Source: Balneolales bacterium ANBcel1
GTDB taxonomy: Bacteria; Bacteroidota; Rhodothermia; Balneolales; Natronogracilivirgulaceae
Length of the DNA stretch: 64,000 bases
Reading direction: 5' to 3'
NCBI GenBank assembly: GCA_029688905.1
Contig: JARULB010000004.1
Span: forward strand, 186,001-250,000
Positions 45,226 to 55,129 of this stretch are shown piece after piece (within the stretch, counting starts at the first letter, position 1; each line of letters begins with the position of its first letter). Below the pieces are notes generated by a model. That model was not told the DNA's origin, searched no databases, and saw only the letters and a list, made by a program, of their open reading frames with translations. Made by a program: the position numbers and the translations under genes.

Positions 45226-46407
45226 ATGACACAGAACATAATCACCGACGCAAGGCTTGGCCGATTCCGGGACCAGTTTCCGCACACCGAACGGGGAATC
45301 TGTTACCTCAACCACGCTGCCCAGTCGCCGCTGGCCAAAGTCACCATCGACGCCATCAACGACCACCTCGGTGAGCGGCACAACGGAATGATGATGCCGT
45401 TCGCCAAAGACATCAAAATCATCGAACAGTGCCGCGAACGTATCTGTGAACTGATAAATGCCGGCGATACGCGACATATCGCCTTCATCGGCAACACCTC
45501 CGAGGGGCTGAACCGGGTTACCTCCGGACTCGACTGGCAGCCCGGCGACGAGATCATCCTCAACACCCTGGAGTTTCCATCAAACGTCTATCCATACCGA
45601 AAGCTGGAAAAACAGGGCGTGAAGTGTGTTTTTGTGGATGCGGATGACGGCACGGTACCGGTCAGCCGGCTTGAGGCGGCAATCACCCCGCGTACCCGGA
45701 TGATCGCGATCAGCGCCGTGCAGTTCCTGAGCGGCTACCGGGCGGATATGGAGGCGATCAGCGCGCTTTGTCGTCGTCACGGGCTCTGGTATGTGGTGGA
45801 TGGGATCCAGGCGGCGGGATCCCTGCCGGTTGATGTACAGGCGTGGGGCGTGGACGCGTTTGCCACCGGCGGACTCAAATGGCTCATGGCGCCGACCGGT
45901 ATCGGCTTTCTCTACCTCTCGGAACGCCTCAATGAGCAGCTGCGAACTCCCGATCCCGGATGGCTTTCGGTGGATGAGCCATGGGATCTGTTTCGCACCG
46001 ATCAACCCCTGCGCTCCGATGCCGGCCGTTTTGAGGGCGGGGTCGTCAACATCCCCGGTGTTTACGGCCTCAACGCTTCCATCGGCCTGCTGCTGGAAAC
46101 CGGTATTGAGCACATATTCGATCGTATCCTCCAGTGCACCAGCCAGCTTCGATCCGCGTTGGAGGAGTCGGGGCTGAAGGCGTTCACCACCTCCGACCCA
46201 AACCACGCTTCCGGCATTCTCACCTTCCACCTCCCGGAAACCCGATCACGCACAGACGAAATTCCGGGGCTCGAAGAGGTGTTCCGTACAAAGAAGGTCT
46301 TCGTTTCAATACGTGACAACAAACTCCGTTTCGCACCGCACGGCTACAACACCCCGGAGGAAATCGACATTGCGGTGCAGCAGGTCCGGGCTATCCTGAT
46401 GGATTAA
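45226..46407 (+). CDS. Class V aminotransferase (cysteine desulfurase/isopenicillin epimerase-like)
   Basis: A PLP enzyme of 393 residues. The Schiff-base lysine is Lys218 in 'FATGGLKWLMAPTGIGFLYLSE'. The Asp that pairs with the pyridine nitrogen is in 'HGLWYVVDGIQAAGSLPVDVQ', and the opening 'ICYLNHAAQSPLAKVTIDAINDH' is normal. The loop with a catalytic Cys of true IscS/SufS desulfurases is not evident, so the substrate remains open. It precedes the YihY/BrkB gene by 39 bases; the two may be cotranscribed. Confidence 0.88.
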   Translation: MTQNIITDARLGRFRDQFPHTERGICYLNHAAQSPLAKVTIDAINDHLGERHNGMMMPFAKDIKIIEQCRERICELINAGDTRHIAFIGNTSEGLNRVTSGLDWQPGDEIILNTLEFPSNVYPYRKLEKQGVKCVFVDADDGTVPVSRLEAAITPRTRMIAISAVQFLSGYRADMEAISALCRRHGLWYVVDGIQAAGSLPVDVQAWGVDAFATGGLKWLMAPTGIGFLYLSERLNEQLRTPDPGWLSVDEPWDLFRTDQPLRSDAGRFEGGVVNIPGVYGLNASIGLLLETGIEHIFDRILQCTSQLRSALEESGLKAFTTSDPNHASGILTFHLPETRSRTDEIPGLEEVFRTKKVFVSIRDNKLRFAPHGYNTPEEIDIAVQQVRAILMD

Positions 46408-46446
46408 GAGCCGACAAAGATAACCGGTGACCCAAACCGCCGTACC

Positions 46447-47412
46447 ATGAAATTCCCCATATATCAGAAAGTAAAGCATTTTTTTGTCGAGACGGCCATC
46501 GTGCTGCGCGATACTCTCCGCGACTGGGTAGCCGACAATGTGCCGACCTATGGAGCCGCTCTCGCGTTCTACACGATTTTTTCCATTGCGCCCCTGCTGC
46601 TCATTATGGTCGCCGTCGCCGGATTCGTATTCGGAGAATCGGCGACTACGGGCCAGCTCGAAGAATACATGAGCCAGCTGATGGGCGCCGACCTGGCGCG
46701 AACCATCCAGAATTTTGTCCTTGACGCCTATCAGCCCCGCTCCGGCATCATCGCCACCCTGATCAGTTTGGGAATCATTATTTTCATGGCCACAACGATC
46801 ATCACACAGCTGAAAAACGCCTTGAACAACATATGGAATGTGGAAGTCAGGCAGGCGGACAGCAGCATCAAGCGATTTCTCATCAACCGCCTGATCGCGC
46901 TGGCGCTCATTCTCATTTTTTCCAGCCTGTTTGTGCTTTCCATGATGATGGACGTGGTACTGAATACGCTCGAATCGCAGATTGACCCGGTGATTCCCGG
47001 CGGAGTTCAAATCTGGAACAAGGTGAACTCGATCTTTTCATTTCTTGTGCTTGTGATACTGTTTGCCGTGATCTTCAAAATGCTGCCCGACATACGGGTT
47101 CGCTGGTCGGATGTCGCTGTGGGCGCGGTGGTCACCGCCCTGCTGTTCGTTCTTGGCCAGTATCTCATCGGCGTGTATATGGGGATGGCAACCACTTCCA
47201 CCTACGGAGCTGCGGGGTCGTTCGTGGTTTTCCTGGTCTGGGTTTACTACAACACGATGGTCTTTTTCCTGGGCGCGGAGTTCACCTACATCTATACCAT
47301 GCGGCATGGAGCAGGGGTAGAAGCAGCCAGTCATGCGAAATTCACCCGAATGTACACCGATGAAGACTACTACAAAGACATCAGCGATGATGACGAAGCT
47401 TCCGAATCGTGA
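46447..47412 (+). CDS. YihY/BrkB-family inner-membrane protein
   Basis: A 321-residue membrane protein with about six helices. Family segments are 'DWVADNVPTYGAALAFYTIFSIAPLLLIMVAVAGFVFGE', 'ITQLKNALNNIWNVE', 'FKMLPDIRVRWSDVAVGAVVTALLFVLGQYLIGVYMG' and 'STYGAAGSFVVFLVWVYYNTMVFFLGAEFTYIY'. The name 'ribonuclease BN' was wrongly applied to this family; members are thought to be transporters or flippases, with no firm substrate. The C-terminal 40 residues are acidic and soluble. Confidence 0.9.
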   Translation: MKFPIYQKVKHFFVETAIVLRDTLRDWVADNVPTYGAALAFYTIFSIAPLLLIMVAVAGFVFGESATTGQLEEYMSQLMGADLARTIQNFVLDAYQPRSGIIATLISLGIIIFMATTIITQLKNALNNIWNVEVRQADSSIKRFLINRLIALALILIFSSLFVLSMMMDVVLNTLESQIDPVIPGGVQIWNKVNSIFSFLVLVILFAVIFKMLPDIRVRWSDVAVGAVVTALLFVLGQYLIGVYMGMATTSTYGAAGSFVVFLVWVYYNTMVFFLGAEFTYIYTMRHGAGVEAASHAKFTRMYTDEDYYKDISDDDEASES

Positions 47413-47634
47413 TTCCTCGGTCATTACGGCCCTCCGCAACCGGTCCGAATCGTACCATTGTTCCTGCTGCGAACACCGGCACGCCCTTTCATTGTTACAG
47501 AGGGTACATACCGGTTCATTCTCCTGTTTGCGATACTTGCAGGAAAGTGATCAGCATTTGCAATATATTAGGCAGCAGGTAAAAACTACAAAACATAATA
47601 ACACCAAAACCCCAACAACTTAACTTTTGTTTTG

Positions 47635-49854
47635 ATGAGCTCAGAGGATAAGAAAAAGCAGCCGACCAAAAAAAACAATCAGCTCCATTTGCAACTATTC
47701 AGTATTCATGGATTGATTCGGGGTGAAAATCTTGAGCTGGGGCGTGATGCCGATACCGGCGGCCAAACCAAGTATGTTGTGGAACTGGCCAAGGCGCTGG
47801 GAGACCTAGAACGCGTCAAACAGGTGGATCTGGTCACCCGGCTCATCGACGACAAAAGGGTAAGCTCCGATTATAAGAAGCCCATAGAAGAGATTAGCGA
47901 CAGCGCCCGGATTGTAAGAATCCGCTGCGGCGGGAAACGGTATATGCGCAAGGAGCTGCTCTGGCCTCACCTTTCGGAGTTTGTCGACAATGTGGTGCGT
48001 TTCAATAAAAAAGAGAACATAACGCCGGATCTGCTTCACGGCCATTACGCCGATGCGGGGTACGTAGCCCGTCAATTGTCCAAACTGATCGGCACCCCCT
48101 ATGTGTTCACCGGTCACTCGCTGGGGCGTTCCAAAAAGAATTCGCTCTCCAACAAGGGAATGACCCAAAAGCAGATGGTTGAGAAATTTAATATCAATGA
48201 GCGGATCCAGGCAGAGGAGGATATCCTCAGAACTGCCGCCCATGTAATCGTGAGCACGCATCACGAAATCGAAAAACAGTACAAGCTGTATGATAATTTC
48301 GATAAAGCGGCCTTCACGGTTATCCCTCCCGGTATTGATGTGGAAAAATTTTATCCCTACTACTACGACCACGACGAAAATTTCCAAAAGCCGGAATCCT
48401 GTCTGCAGGCGCGTGACAAGATGGAGCAGGAGTTCGCACGGTTTTACTACAACAGCGACAAACCGCTGATTCTCACTATTTGCCGGCCGGACAGCCGCAA
48501 GAACATTCAGGGACTGATCACCGCCTACGGCGAAAACAAGGAGTTGCAGGCCATCGCCAACCTCGCAGTATTTGCCGGAATCCGGAAGGATATCGACAAC
48601 CTCGATGACAATGAAAAGGAGGTGCTTACCGAGATGCTCCTGCTCATGGACAAGTACGATCTCTACGGCAAGATGGCACTTCCAAAAAAGCATGATCCGA
48701 CCAACGAGGTACCGGAGCTGTTCCGGATTGCCGCCGATCGCAAGGGTGTGTTCGTCAATTCCGCCTTTTCGGAGCCTTTCGGCATCACTCTGATCGAGGC
48801 GGCATCGGCCGGAGTACCGATTGTAGGTCCGGATGACGGTGGTCCGCAGGATATCGTAAAGAACTGCCAAAACGGGATACTGGTAGACACCAGCGACAGC
48901 ACCGCCCTGGGCAACGCCATCAAGTCTGTGCTGATCGATGAGGAGAAATGGCGGGAATACTCCAACAACGGAGTTAATGGTGTACGGGAACACTATTCCT
49001 GGACCGCACACGCCGATACCTTCCTGAAATCAGTGGATGATGTAATTGGCGACCACGCCAAATCCACAAAAAAGCATGGTATATCACAGGCCCCCGGATG
49101 GCGTTTTGCCGACCTGGAGAAAATGCTCATCACCGATATCGACGACACACTTGTCGGCGACGATGACGCGCTCGAAGCATTCATCGAAGTCATGGAGAAA
49201 AACCGGGAGTACGTGGGCTTTGGCGTAGCAACCGGACGCAGCCTGGAACTGGTAGAGGAGATCCTCAAGGAGAAAAACATCCCCACCCCGGATGTGATTA
49301 TATCGTCGGTCGGTACCGAGATCTACTATGGCCCCGACCTCGACAACCTCAGTCAGGATTCCGGATGGCGCAATCACATCTCCTACCAGTGGAAACCCGA
49401 CCGCATCAAAGAGGTGCTTTCACAATTCGATTTTCTGACTCCGCAGAACCGGGACGGGGAGCGCGATTTCAAGCTCAGCTTCAATATGAACCCCAATGAC
49501 GACAACCTCGCCAAGGTTCATCAAAAGCTGACCGAAAAAAATCTTCGCTACCAGCTGATCTACTCTCACGGCGCGTATCTGGACATCCTTCCATTGCGTG
49601 CATCCAAGGGCAAGGCAATTCAGTATCTTGGAAAAAAATGGGACATCCCCCCGGAAAGAACATTGGTTTCCGGCGATTCGGGCAATGACTACGAAATGCT
49701 CTATGGCAAACGCCTTGCGGTGGTGGTCGGTAACCACGCGCCGGAAATTGAACGCCTGCGGGGCAACCGGCGCGTCTATTTCGCCGACAGCAACTATGCG
49801 GCCGGAATCATTGAGGGCGTCAGGCACTACCGCTTTATGGACACGGAAAAGTGA
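47635..49854 (+). CDS. spsA: Bifunctional sucrose-phosphate synthase/sucrose-phosphate phosphatase
   Basis: The glycosyltransferase half makes sucrose-6-phosphate from UDP- or ADP-glucose and fructose-6-phosphate, and the second half removes the phosphate. The SPS part has 'HGLIRGENLELGRDADTGGQTKYVVELAKALG', 'HGHYADAGYVARQLSKLIGTPYVFTGHSLGRSK' and the nucleotide-sugar motif 'NSAFSEPFGITLIEAAS'. From about 495 follows the HAD domain, with 'TDIDDTLVGDDDA' (Asp501, Asp503) and 'VSGDSGNDYEML'. I prefer the ATG at 47635; a TTG at 47632 is in frame. Sucrose is a compatible solute, in keeping with a salt-tolerant host. Confidence 0.93.
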   Translation: MSSEDKKKQPTKKNNQLHLQLFSIHGLIRGENLELGRDADTGGQTKYVVELAKALGDLERVKQVDLVTRLIDDKRVSSDYKKPIEEISDSARIVRIRCGGKRYMRKELLWPHLSEFVDNVVRFNKKENITPDLLHGHYADAGYVARQLSKLIGTPYVFTGHSLGRSKKNSLSNKGMTQKQMVEKFNINERIQAEEDILRTAAHVIVSTHHEIEKQYKLYDNFDKAAFTVIPPGIDVEKFYPYYYDHDENFQKPESCLQARDKMEQEFARFYYNSDKPLILTICRPDSRKNIQGLITAYGENKELQAIANLAVFAGIRKDIDNLDDNEKEVLTEMLLLMDKYDLYGKMALPKKHDPTNEVPELFRIAADRKGVFVNSAFSEPFGITLIEAASAGVPIVGPDDGGPQDIVKNCQNGILVDTSDSTALGNAIKSVLIDEEKWREYSNNGVNGVREHYSWTAHADTFLKSVDDVIGDHAKSTKKHGISQAPGWRFADLEKMLITDIDDTLVGDDDALEAFIEVMEKNREYVGFGVATGRSLELVEEILKEKNIPTPDVIISSVGTEIYYGPDLDNLSQDSGWRNHISYQWKPDRIKEVLSQFDFLTPQNRDGERDFKLSFNMNPNDDNLAKVHQKLTEKNLRYQLIYSHGAYLDILPLRASKGKAIQYLGKKWDIPPERTLVSGDSGNDYEMLYGKRLAVVVGNHAPEIERLRGNRRVYFADSNYAAGIIEGVRHYRFMDTEK

Positions 49855-49872
49855 TGCCGGTCACACACCGGA

Positions 49873-51513
49873 CTATTTCACGTAGGTCATGCGTTTGGTG
49901 AATGTCCGTTCGCCTGCCTGCAGCCGGTACAGGTAGATTCCGCTGGACAGGCCGGTCGGCTCAAAAGTTTGAATATGTTCGCCGCCGGGCATGGGACGGT
50001 CGATGAGCGTCTGGATGTGGCGGCCCGTGATATCAAAAACTTCGAGCGTCACATGAACCTGCTCCTGTAGTGAAAACCGAATCCTTGTCGACGGATTGAA
50101 GGGATTCGGATAATTTTGCTCGAGGCGTGTACGGAGCGGGACTTCCTCCGGTTCCTCCACGGAAGATGCAGACAGCGCGAGGGCGTCCACGGTGATATTG
50201 TTGAAACGATGGTTCCCGCTTTCATTATCGGGTTCGGAACCGGGTCCGCTCGCCGTAATCCGAATGGCGAAATTCGGATTGTCGCCAACCTCCTCCATTT
50301 CGGAAAAGTCGTATTCGTGCAGGATGTAGTTTTCACCGACCTGCACCGATGCGTGTTTCAGTCCGTCGGACACAAAATTCTCTCCATCAATGGAGTAGGC
50401 GATATCCTGATTCAGGGCTCCATTTGAGGTTCGTTTCACGGCATAACGGAACACCACATCGGAATAGCCGGTTGTCGGCAGCCTGAGGGTAAATGGGCCG
50501 GAGGGGTTGCGCAAGCGCAGGGCCCGGTCGGATTCCTCCTCATAGGGGATGGAGCGTGCGTTGAACGGAGTCGGGGCGTTCACACGGTCCCAGCGGGCCC
50601 CGTCATAGCGGATGGTAGCACCGGCGACGGTACTGTGTCCGCCGACAATGCCGCCCGCACTGATGTCTATGCCAAGCGGAAAGGTAAATTCGCCGTTATC
50701 CGGATCGTCCGGGTTGGGGATGTCATTGAACTCCCAAAGGTGGATGAGGCTGCGATCCGGCCCGTCATCGATCCATCTGCCGTCGAGGGTGACATTGTTG
50801 ATTCGCTGGTTGCCACTGTCATTTCCGGGGTCGGATCCGGCGCCGGTCATGGTGATCCGGATCCTGAAATCAGGATTATCATCCACGCCCGCGATTCCGG
50901 AAAAATCAAATTCCACCCATTTGTACTGGTCCTCATTGACCTGTACGAGGTTACCCGACAATCCTTCATCGGTATACGTTTCGCCGCCGTCAACAGAGTA
51001 CTCCACCAGCTGATCACGCGCTCCGTTGGAGGTCCGGCTGACAGCATAACGGAAAACCACATCACGGTAACCGGATGTCGGCAGGAACAGGTGCAGGGAA
51101 CCGGCCGGATTTCTGAGCCTCAGGGCGCGGTCATCGTCCTCTTCATACGGCTGTTCGCGGGCGTTAAGTGGCGTAGGGTCATTGACCCGGTCCCAGCGGG
51201 CTCCGTCATACATAAGAAAGGCGCCGTACCGCCGGCTGGAAACGTCCATAAGCAGCGTCGTGGCGATGGCAAAATTGGAATCGTTGGGAATCTCGTTGAA
51301 GTTCCAGTGGTGAATCAGGATTTCATCTTCCGCCTGCACGATTGCGCCTTGGGTGGATTGGAAATTTGGATTCGAAAAAGCAGACGAATTGCCATTTCCG
51401 CCAGTCGGCTCCCCGGCCTGAATCACGCCGGCTCCCGCGCCAAGAGTGATACACGCGGTAATCAGCATCAAACGGATAGCATTATAAAAAAAATGGTAGC
51501 GGGTTTTCATCAT
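49873..51513 (-). CDS. Secreted two-module protein with type IX sorting domain
   Basis: A 546-residue protein with a signal peptide ('IRLMLITACITLGAGAG'). It has two copies of a module of about 190 residues (about 62-250 and 255-450). Both contain 'YDGARWDRVN.PTP.NAR', 'YEE..DRALRLRNP.G', 'VVFRYAV.RTSNGA' and 'DNP(D/N)F.IRIT..G.GS', and look like beta-sandwiches, possibly ligand-binding. The C-terminus is a type IX sorting domain ('LEQNYPNPFNPSTRIRFSLQE'). No catalytic residues are apparent. It converges with the sucrose gene, 18 bases away. Confidence 0.82.
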   Translation of the reverse strand: MMKTRYHFFYNAIRLMLITACITLGAGAGVIQAGEPTGGNGNSSAFSNPNFQSTQGAIVQAEDEILIHHWNFNEIPNDSNFAIATTLLMDVSSRRYGAFLMYDGARWDRVNDPTPLNAREQPYEEDDDRALRLRNPAGSLHLFLPTSGYRDVVFRYAVSRTSNGARDQLVEYSVDGGETYTDEGLSGNLVQVNEDQYKWVEFDFSGIAGVDDNPDFRIRITMTGAGSDPGNDSGNQRINNVTLDGRWIDDGPDRSLIHLWEFNDIPNPDDPDNGEFTFPLGIDISAGGIVGGHSTVAGATIRYDGARWDRVNAPTPFNARSIPYEEESDRALRLRNPSGPFTLRLPTTGYSDVVFRYAVKRTSNGALNQDIAYSIDGENFVSDGLKHASVQVGENYILHEYDFSEMEEVGDNPNFAIRITASGPGSEPDNESGNHRFNNITVDALALSASSVEEPEEVPLRTRLEQNYPNPFNPSTRIRFSLQEQVHVTLEVFDITGRHIQTLIDRPMPGGEHIQTFEPTGLSSGIYLYRLQAGERTFTKRMTYVK

Positions 51514-51688
51514 GGCAAATAATCCTGAAAGTGAAGTTCAGTATGAATGGTTCGTGCTCCGATGCGCTTGTGGCAATGTTCCGTGCGGAATCAAAAACAC
51601 AACATGATCTAATATGGAATCTGGAGCGGTAACGGGCTGCCCGGCGGCTGCAGTATTGATGACCGAAAATATAACAAGCCTGTGAACC

Positions 51689-53491
51689 CTATGCCATCCG
51701 TTTACGCTCATTCGGATCCCGGTACTTCTTGCGGACCCGGAAGCTCACGGGTGTCACTTCCAGCAGCTCATCATCGTCGATGAATTCCATATACTGTTCC
51801 AGGCTCAACTTTCTGGCGGTTGCGATTTTAACGCTGTCCGCACTTTGGGAAGCCCGGTGGTTGGTCAGGTTCTTTTTCTTGACGACGTTGACGATCATGT
51901 CGTCACTGCGGTTGTTGATACCAACTACCTGCCCCATATAGACGGGATCCCCCGGGTTCACAATAAACTGCCCGCGGTCCTGGAGTCCTTCCAGGGCGTA
52001 TTGTGTGACGCCTCCGTTATCAAGGGCAATCAGCACTCCGTTGGCCCGGCCCGGGATATCGCCTTTGTAGGGCTCGTAGGTATCGAATTGCTGATGGATC
52101 ATTGCCGTGCCGCGGGTCTCGGTCATGATATCGCCACGGAAGCCGATCAGTCCGCGTGACGGAACCCGGAACTCCAGTCGGGTCATTTCCATCTCCTGCG
52201 ACATGCTGTTCAGGGCTCCCTTCCTGCTCATCAGAATTTCAATCACACGGCTGCTGTACTGTTCTTCCACCGTTACAATCACCTCCTCAACCGGCTCGTG
52301 CATCACGCCATCCACTTCGTGCATGAGCACTTCCGGGCGCGATACGGCAAACTCGTACCCTTCACGCCGCATGGTTTCCACAAGAATGGCCAGCTGCAGC
52401 TCACCACGTCCAGACACCTTGAAGATATCGGGGTTATCGGTGGTATCCACCCGCAGCGATACATTGGTACGCAGCTCTTTCATGAGCCGGTCCTTAATCA
52501 TGTTGGAGGTGACATATTTGCCCTCCTGTCCGGCAAACGGAGAGTCGTTTACCCGGAAATACATGGCGATGGTAGGCTTGTCGATATCGTAGTAGGGAAC
52601 GGGAGCCGGATCCTGTTCCGATGCCATCGAATCTCCGATTTCGGTATTTTCGTATCCGGCCAACGCGGCCACATCCCCGGCTTCGACCCGGTCGACGGCC
52701 ACCTTTTCCAGTCCGGCATACGTAAAAAGTTTTGTGATACGGGACTTTTCCTTGACCTTACCGTCGCGGCTCACCAGCAGAATCGGCTGGTTGCGTTCCA
52801 CGGCTCCCTGCTCAATCCGCCCAATGGCGATACGCCCGACGTAATCATTCCACTCCACGTTGGAAACCAGCATCTTGAACGGTTTTTCAACCGGCCTCTC
52901 CGGTTCGGGAACATTCGATACGATTACATCGAACAGCGGAGCCAGGTCTTCGTTGGTATCGGTGAGGTTGGTGCGGGCGAATCCCTTGATGCCGACCGCG
53001 TAAAGCACCGGAAAATCGAGCTGCTCGTCGGTGGCGTCCAGGCTTACAAAGAGGTCAAATACTTCGTTTACCACCTCATCGGGACGGGCGTCGTGGCGAT
53101 CGATCTTGTTGATCAGCACAATAGGGCGATATCCCAGGGCAAGGGACTTGCGAAGAACGAAACGGGTTTGCGGCAGCGGGCCTTCGGCGGCATCCACCAG
53201 CAGGATCACTCCATTGACCATCTTGAGGATACGCTCCACCTCTCCCCCGAAATCAGCGTGACCGGGAGTGTCGACAATATTGATTTTGGTGCCATGCCAG
53301 TTTACAGCCGTGTTCTTGGCCATAATGGTGATTCCGCGTTCTCTCTCCAGCGCGTTGGAGTCCATCACCCGTTCCATAACTTCCTGGTTCTCCCGAAAGG
53401 TGCCGCTCTGCATGAGCATCTGGTCAACCAGGGTCGTCTTGCCGTGATCAACGTGGGCAATGATGGCAATGTTTCTGATGGGTTGGTTCAT
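51689..53491 (-). CDS. typA: Ribosome-associated GTPase TypA/BipA
   Basis: TypA/BipA is an EF-G-like translational GTPase important under stress. The 600-residue protein has the G1 'AHVDHGKTT', the switch I 'ERERGITI', G3 'DTPGHADFGGEV' and G4 'NKIDRHDARP', followed by domain II ('IGRIEQGAVERNQPI') and the family C-terminal domain ('TRGTAMIHQQFDTYEPYKGDIPGRANGVLIALDNG'). The start is the ATG at 53491, giving 'MNQPIRNIAIIAHVDHG'; the frame is open 62 codons further but that part is not protein-like. Confidence 0.96.
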   Translation of the reverse strand: MNQPIRNIAIIAHVDHGKTTLVDQMLMQSGTFRENQEVMERVMDSNALERERGITIMAKNTAVNWHGTKINIVDTPGHADFGGEVERILKMVNGVILLVDAAEGPLPQTRFVLRKSLALGYRPIVLINKIDRHDARPDEVVNEVFDLFVSLDATDEQLDFPVLYAVGIKGFARTNLTDTNEDLAPLFDVIVSNVPEPERPVEKPFKMLVSNVEWNDYVGRIAIGRIEQGAVERNQPILLVSRDGKVKEKSRITKLFTYAGLEKVAVDRVEAGDVAALAGYENTEIGDSMASEQDPAPVPYYDIDKPTIAMYFRVNDSPFAGQEGKYVTSNMIKDRLMKELRTNVSLRVDTTDNPDIFKVSGRGELQLAILVETMRREGYEFAVSRPEVLMHEVDGVMHEPVEEVIVTVEEQYSSRVIEILMSRKGALNSMSQEMEMTRLEFRVPSRGLIGFRGDIMTETRGTAMIHQQFDTYEPYKGDIPGRANGVLIALDNGGVTQYALEGLQDRGQFIVNPGDPVYMGQVVGINNRSDDMIVNVVKKKNLTNHRASQSADSVKIATARKLSLEQYMEFIDDDELLEVTPVSFRVRKKYRDPNERKRMA

Positions 53492-54094
53492 AGCGTTCTC
53501 CAATAGTGGCGTCCGGAGGCGTTTCGAGCGCCCGTTTATAATCGTTGTCGTTCGTGGCACAATGTGATAGCCGGCGAAGAAACCGGTTGCCGTCACACTG
53601 CAGGGCAGGTTTGGCAGTGCCGATGCCGGACAATTTGGTGGTGCGACTGGCGGCCGGCAAAGTCCTGTAAGCCTCAATAATTTGAAGCTTGGTAAGATAT
53701 GGATTTTCCAGGACTCAAACCCGGAATATTGTCTCCGGATGTTTTTTTCTGGCAGCCCCTGATGACATAGCCGGGGTCGTGAACATTAGACATCTGAACT
53801 TTTGCCGGGTTCTGTTCTTTCACGGAATCTTGCGGCAGCAGAGGCGTCAAAGTCGAAGATACGGGCACGGGACACGGTCGGCATGGGCCCGTACAATGGC
53901 CCATCAAGCCGCAAAAAACCGTTTCCAAATTTTGCTTGATATATTACCCGGATTTTATTTACATTACAAGTAAGCGCTTACATATACGTGTATCATGCAA
54001 AGACAATCTGACGGTCCGACTCACCGTTGAAGGTTACCTGGAACATGAGTGACATGATATGCGGCTTAACAATAAAATAAACGAGGATACAACC
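53492..54094. other. Intergenic region with operator upstream of the starch-binding-like gene
   Basis: About 600 bases between divergent genes. The typA-proximal part shows no feature. The other end holds the GTAAGCGCTTAC palindrome, preceded by the T-rich stretch 53910-53965 that may contain the promoter. Confidence 0.6.
53970..53981. promoter_or_regulatory. Perfect LacI-family-like operator GTAAGCGCTTAC
   Basis: A 12-base palindrome with the central CG and flanking T/A typical of LacI/GalR/CcpA-type operators. It lies 114 bases before the start of the starch-binding-like gene. A sugar-responsive LacI-family repressor is the likely ligand; none is encoded in this window. Confidence 0.6.
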
Positions 54095-55129
54095 ATGAGT
54101 AACAAGATACTGCGTATGTTTTTTGCACTGGTGATCGGATTCGGCCTTACCGGGGCATATGCCTGGGCAAACGACCAGGTCGCCGATGAACACGGTGACG
54201 AGTATGAAGTCACTTTCAATGTGGACATGTCGGAAGCCGAAGATTTTGATCCCGAGGCCCATGATGTTTTTGTAACCGGTTCCATGGCGGAATGGGCCGA
54301 ACCCGGAAGCAATCCGGATTTTATGATGGCACCCCATGCCGACAACCCCGATATCTATACACTTACGGTAACACTTCCGGCCGGTGAGTATATGTACAAA
54401 TACTTCCTGGTAGAAGACGAGCCCGACTGGGACGGCGGCGAATGGGATGGCGACCCCAACCGTGAAGTAGTGGTAAATGAGGATACCGAGGTGAATGACG
54501 TCTGGGCAGTTCCCCCTGTCTACATCACCTTTAACGTAGATATGTCCGGCGCCGAAGATTTTGACCCGGAAGCGCACGAAGTGTTTGTTACCGGCACATT
54601 CACCGGATGGGTCGAGCCCGGAAGCAATCCTGATTTTGTGCTGGCTCCCCACGAAGATGACGAAAACATCTACACCATTACCGTCTTCATCGACCAGGGA
54701 GAACATATGTACAAGTACTTCATAGTGGAAGATGCCCCCACCTGGGACGGCGGCGAATGGGACGGTGACCCCAACCGTGAAATCAACGCTACCGAGGATA
54801 TGGAAGTCAACGACGTCTGGGCAGTGGTACCGACCAGCTCCGAGCCGGTAGCCGAAGCTCCCCGCCATATCGAACTTCAGCAAAACTATCCCAATCCGTT
54901 CAACCCGACCACCCAAATCCGTTACAACCTGGATCAGTCCGCCCAGGTAACTCTGGAAGTGTACAACGCGCTTGGGCAACGGGTAGCTACCCTGGTGAAT
55001 CAGGAGCATCAGGCAGCCGGTCAGCATACCTACAGCTTTGACGGGAGCAACCTCTCATCAGGCATGTACATGTACCGTCTGACTGCCGGCGAGCATATGC
55101 AGACCCGTGTAATGACACTGATCAAATAA
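54095..55129 (+). CDS. Secreted protein with two starch-binding-like domains and type IX sorting domain
   Basis: A 344-residue, strongly acidic protein with a signal peptide ('FFALVIGFGLTGAYAWA'). Two domains of about 105 residues follow (about 36-140 and 147-255), each with 'TFNVDMS.AEDFDPEAH.VFVTG', 'W.EPGSNPDF', 'PDW/TWDGGEWDGDPNRE' and 'YMYKYF.VED'. The pattern resembles CBM20/CBM48-like or SusE/F starch-binding modules. The C-terminus is a type IX sorting domain. An AGGA sequence 8-10 bases upstream supports the ATG at 54095. A LacI-family-type palindrome lies upstream and a terminator downstream. Confidence 0.87.
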   Translation: MSNKILRMFFALVIGFGLTGAYAWANDQVADEHGDEYEVTFNVDMSEAEDFDPEAHDVFVTGSMAEWAEPGSNPDFMMAPHADNPDIYTLTVTLPAGEYMYKYFLVEDEPDWDGGEWDGDPNREVVVNEDTEVNDVWAVPPVYITFNVDMSGAEDFDPEAHEVFVTGTFTGWVEPGSNPDFVLAPHEDDENIYTITVFIDQGEHMYKYFIVEDAPTWDGGEWDGDPNREINATEDMEVNDVWAVVPTSSEPVAEAPRHIELQQNYPNPFNPTTQIRYNLDQSAQVTLEVYNALGQRVATLVNQEHQAAGQHTYSFDGSNLSSGMYMYRLTAGEHMQTRVMTLIK

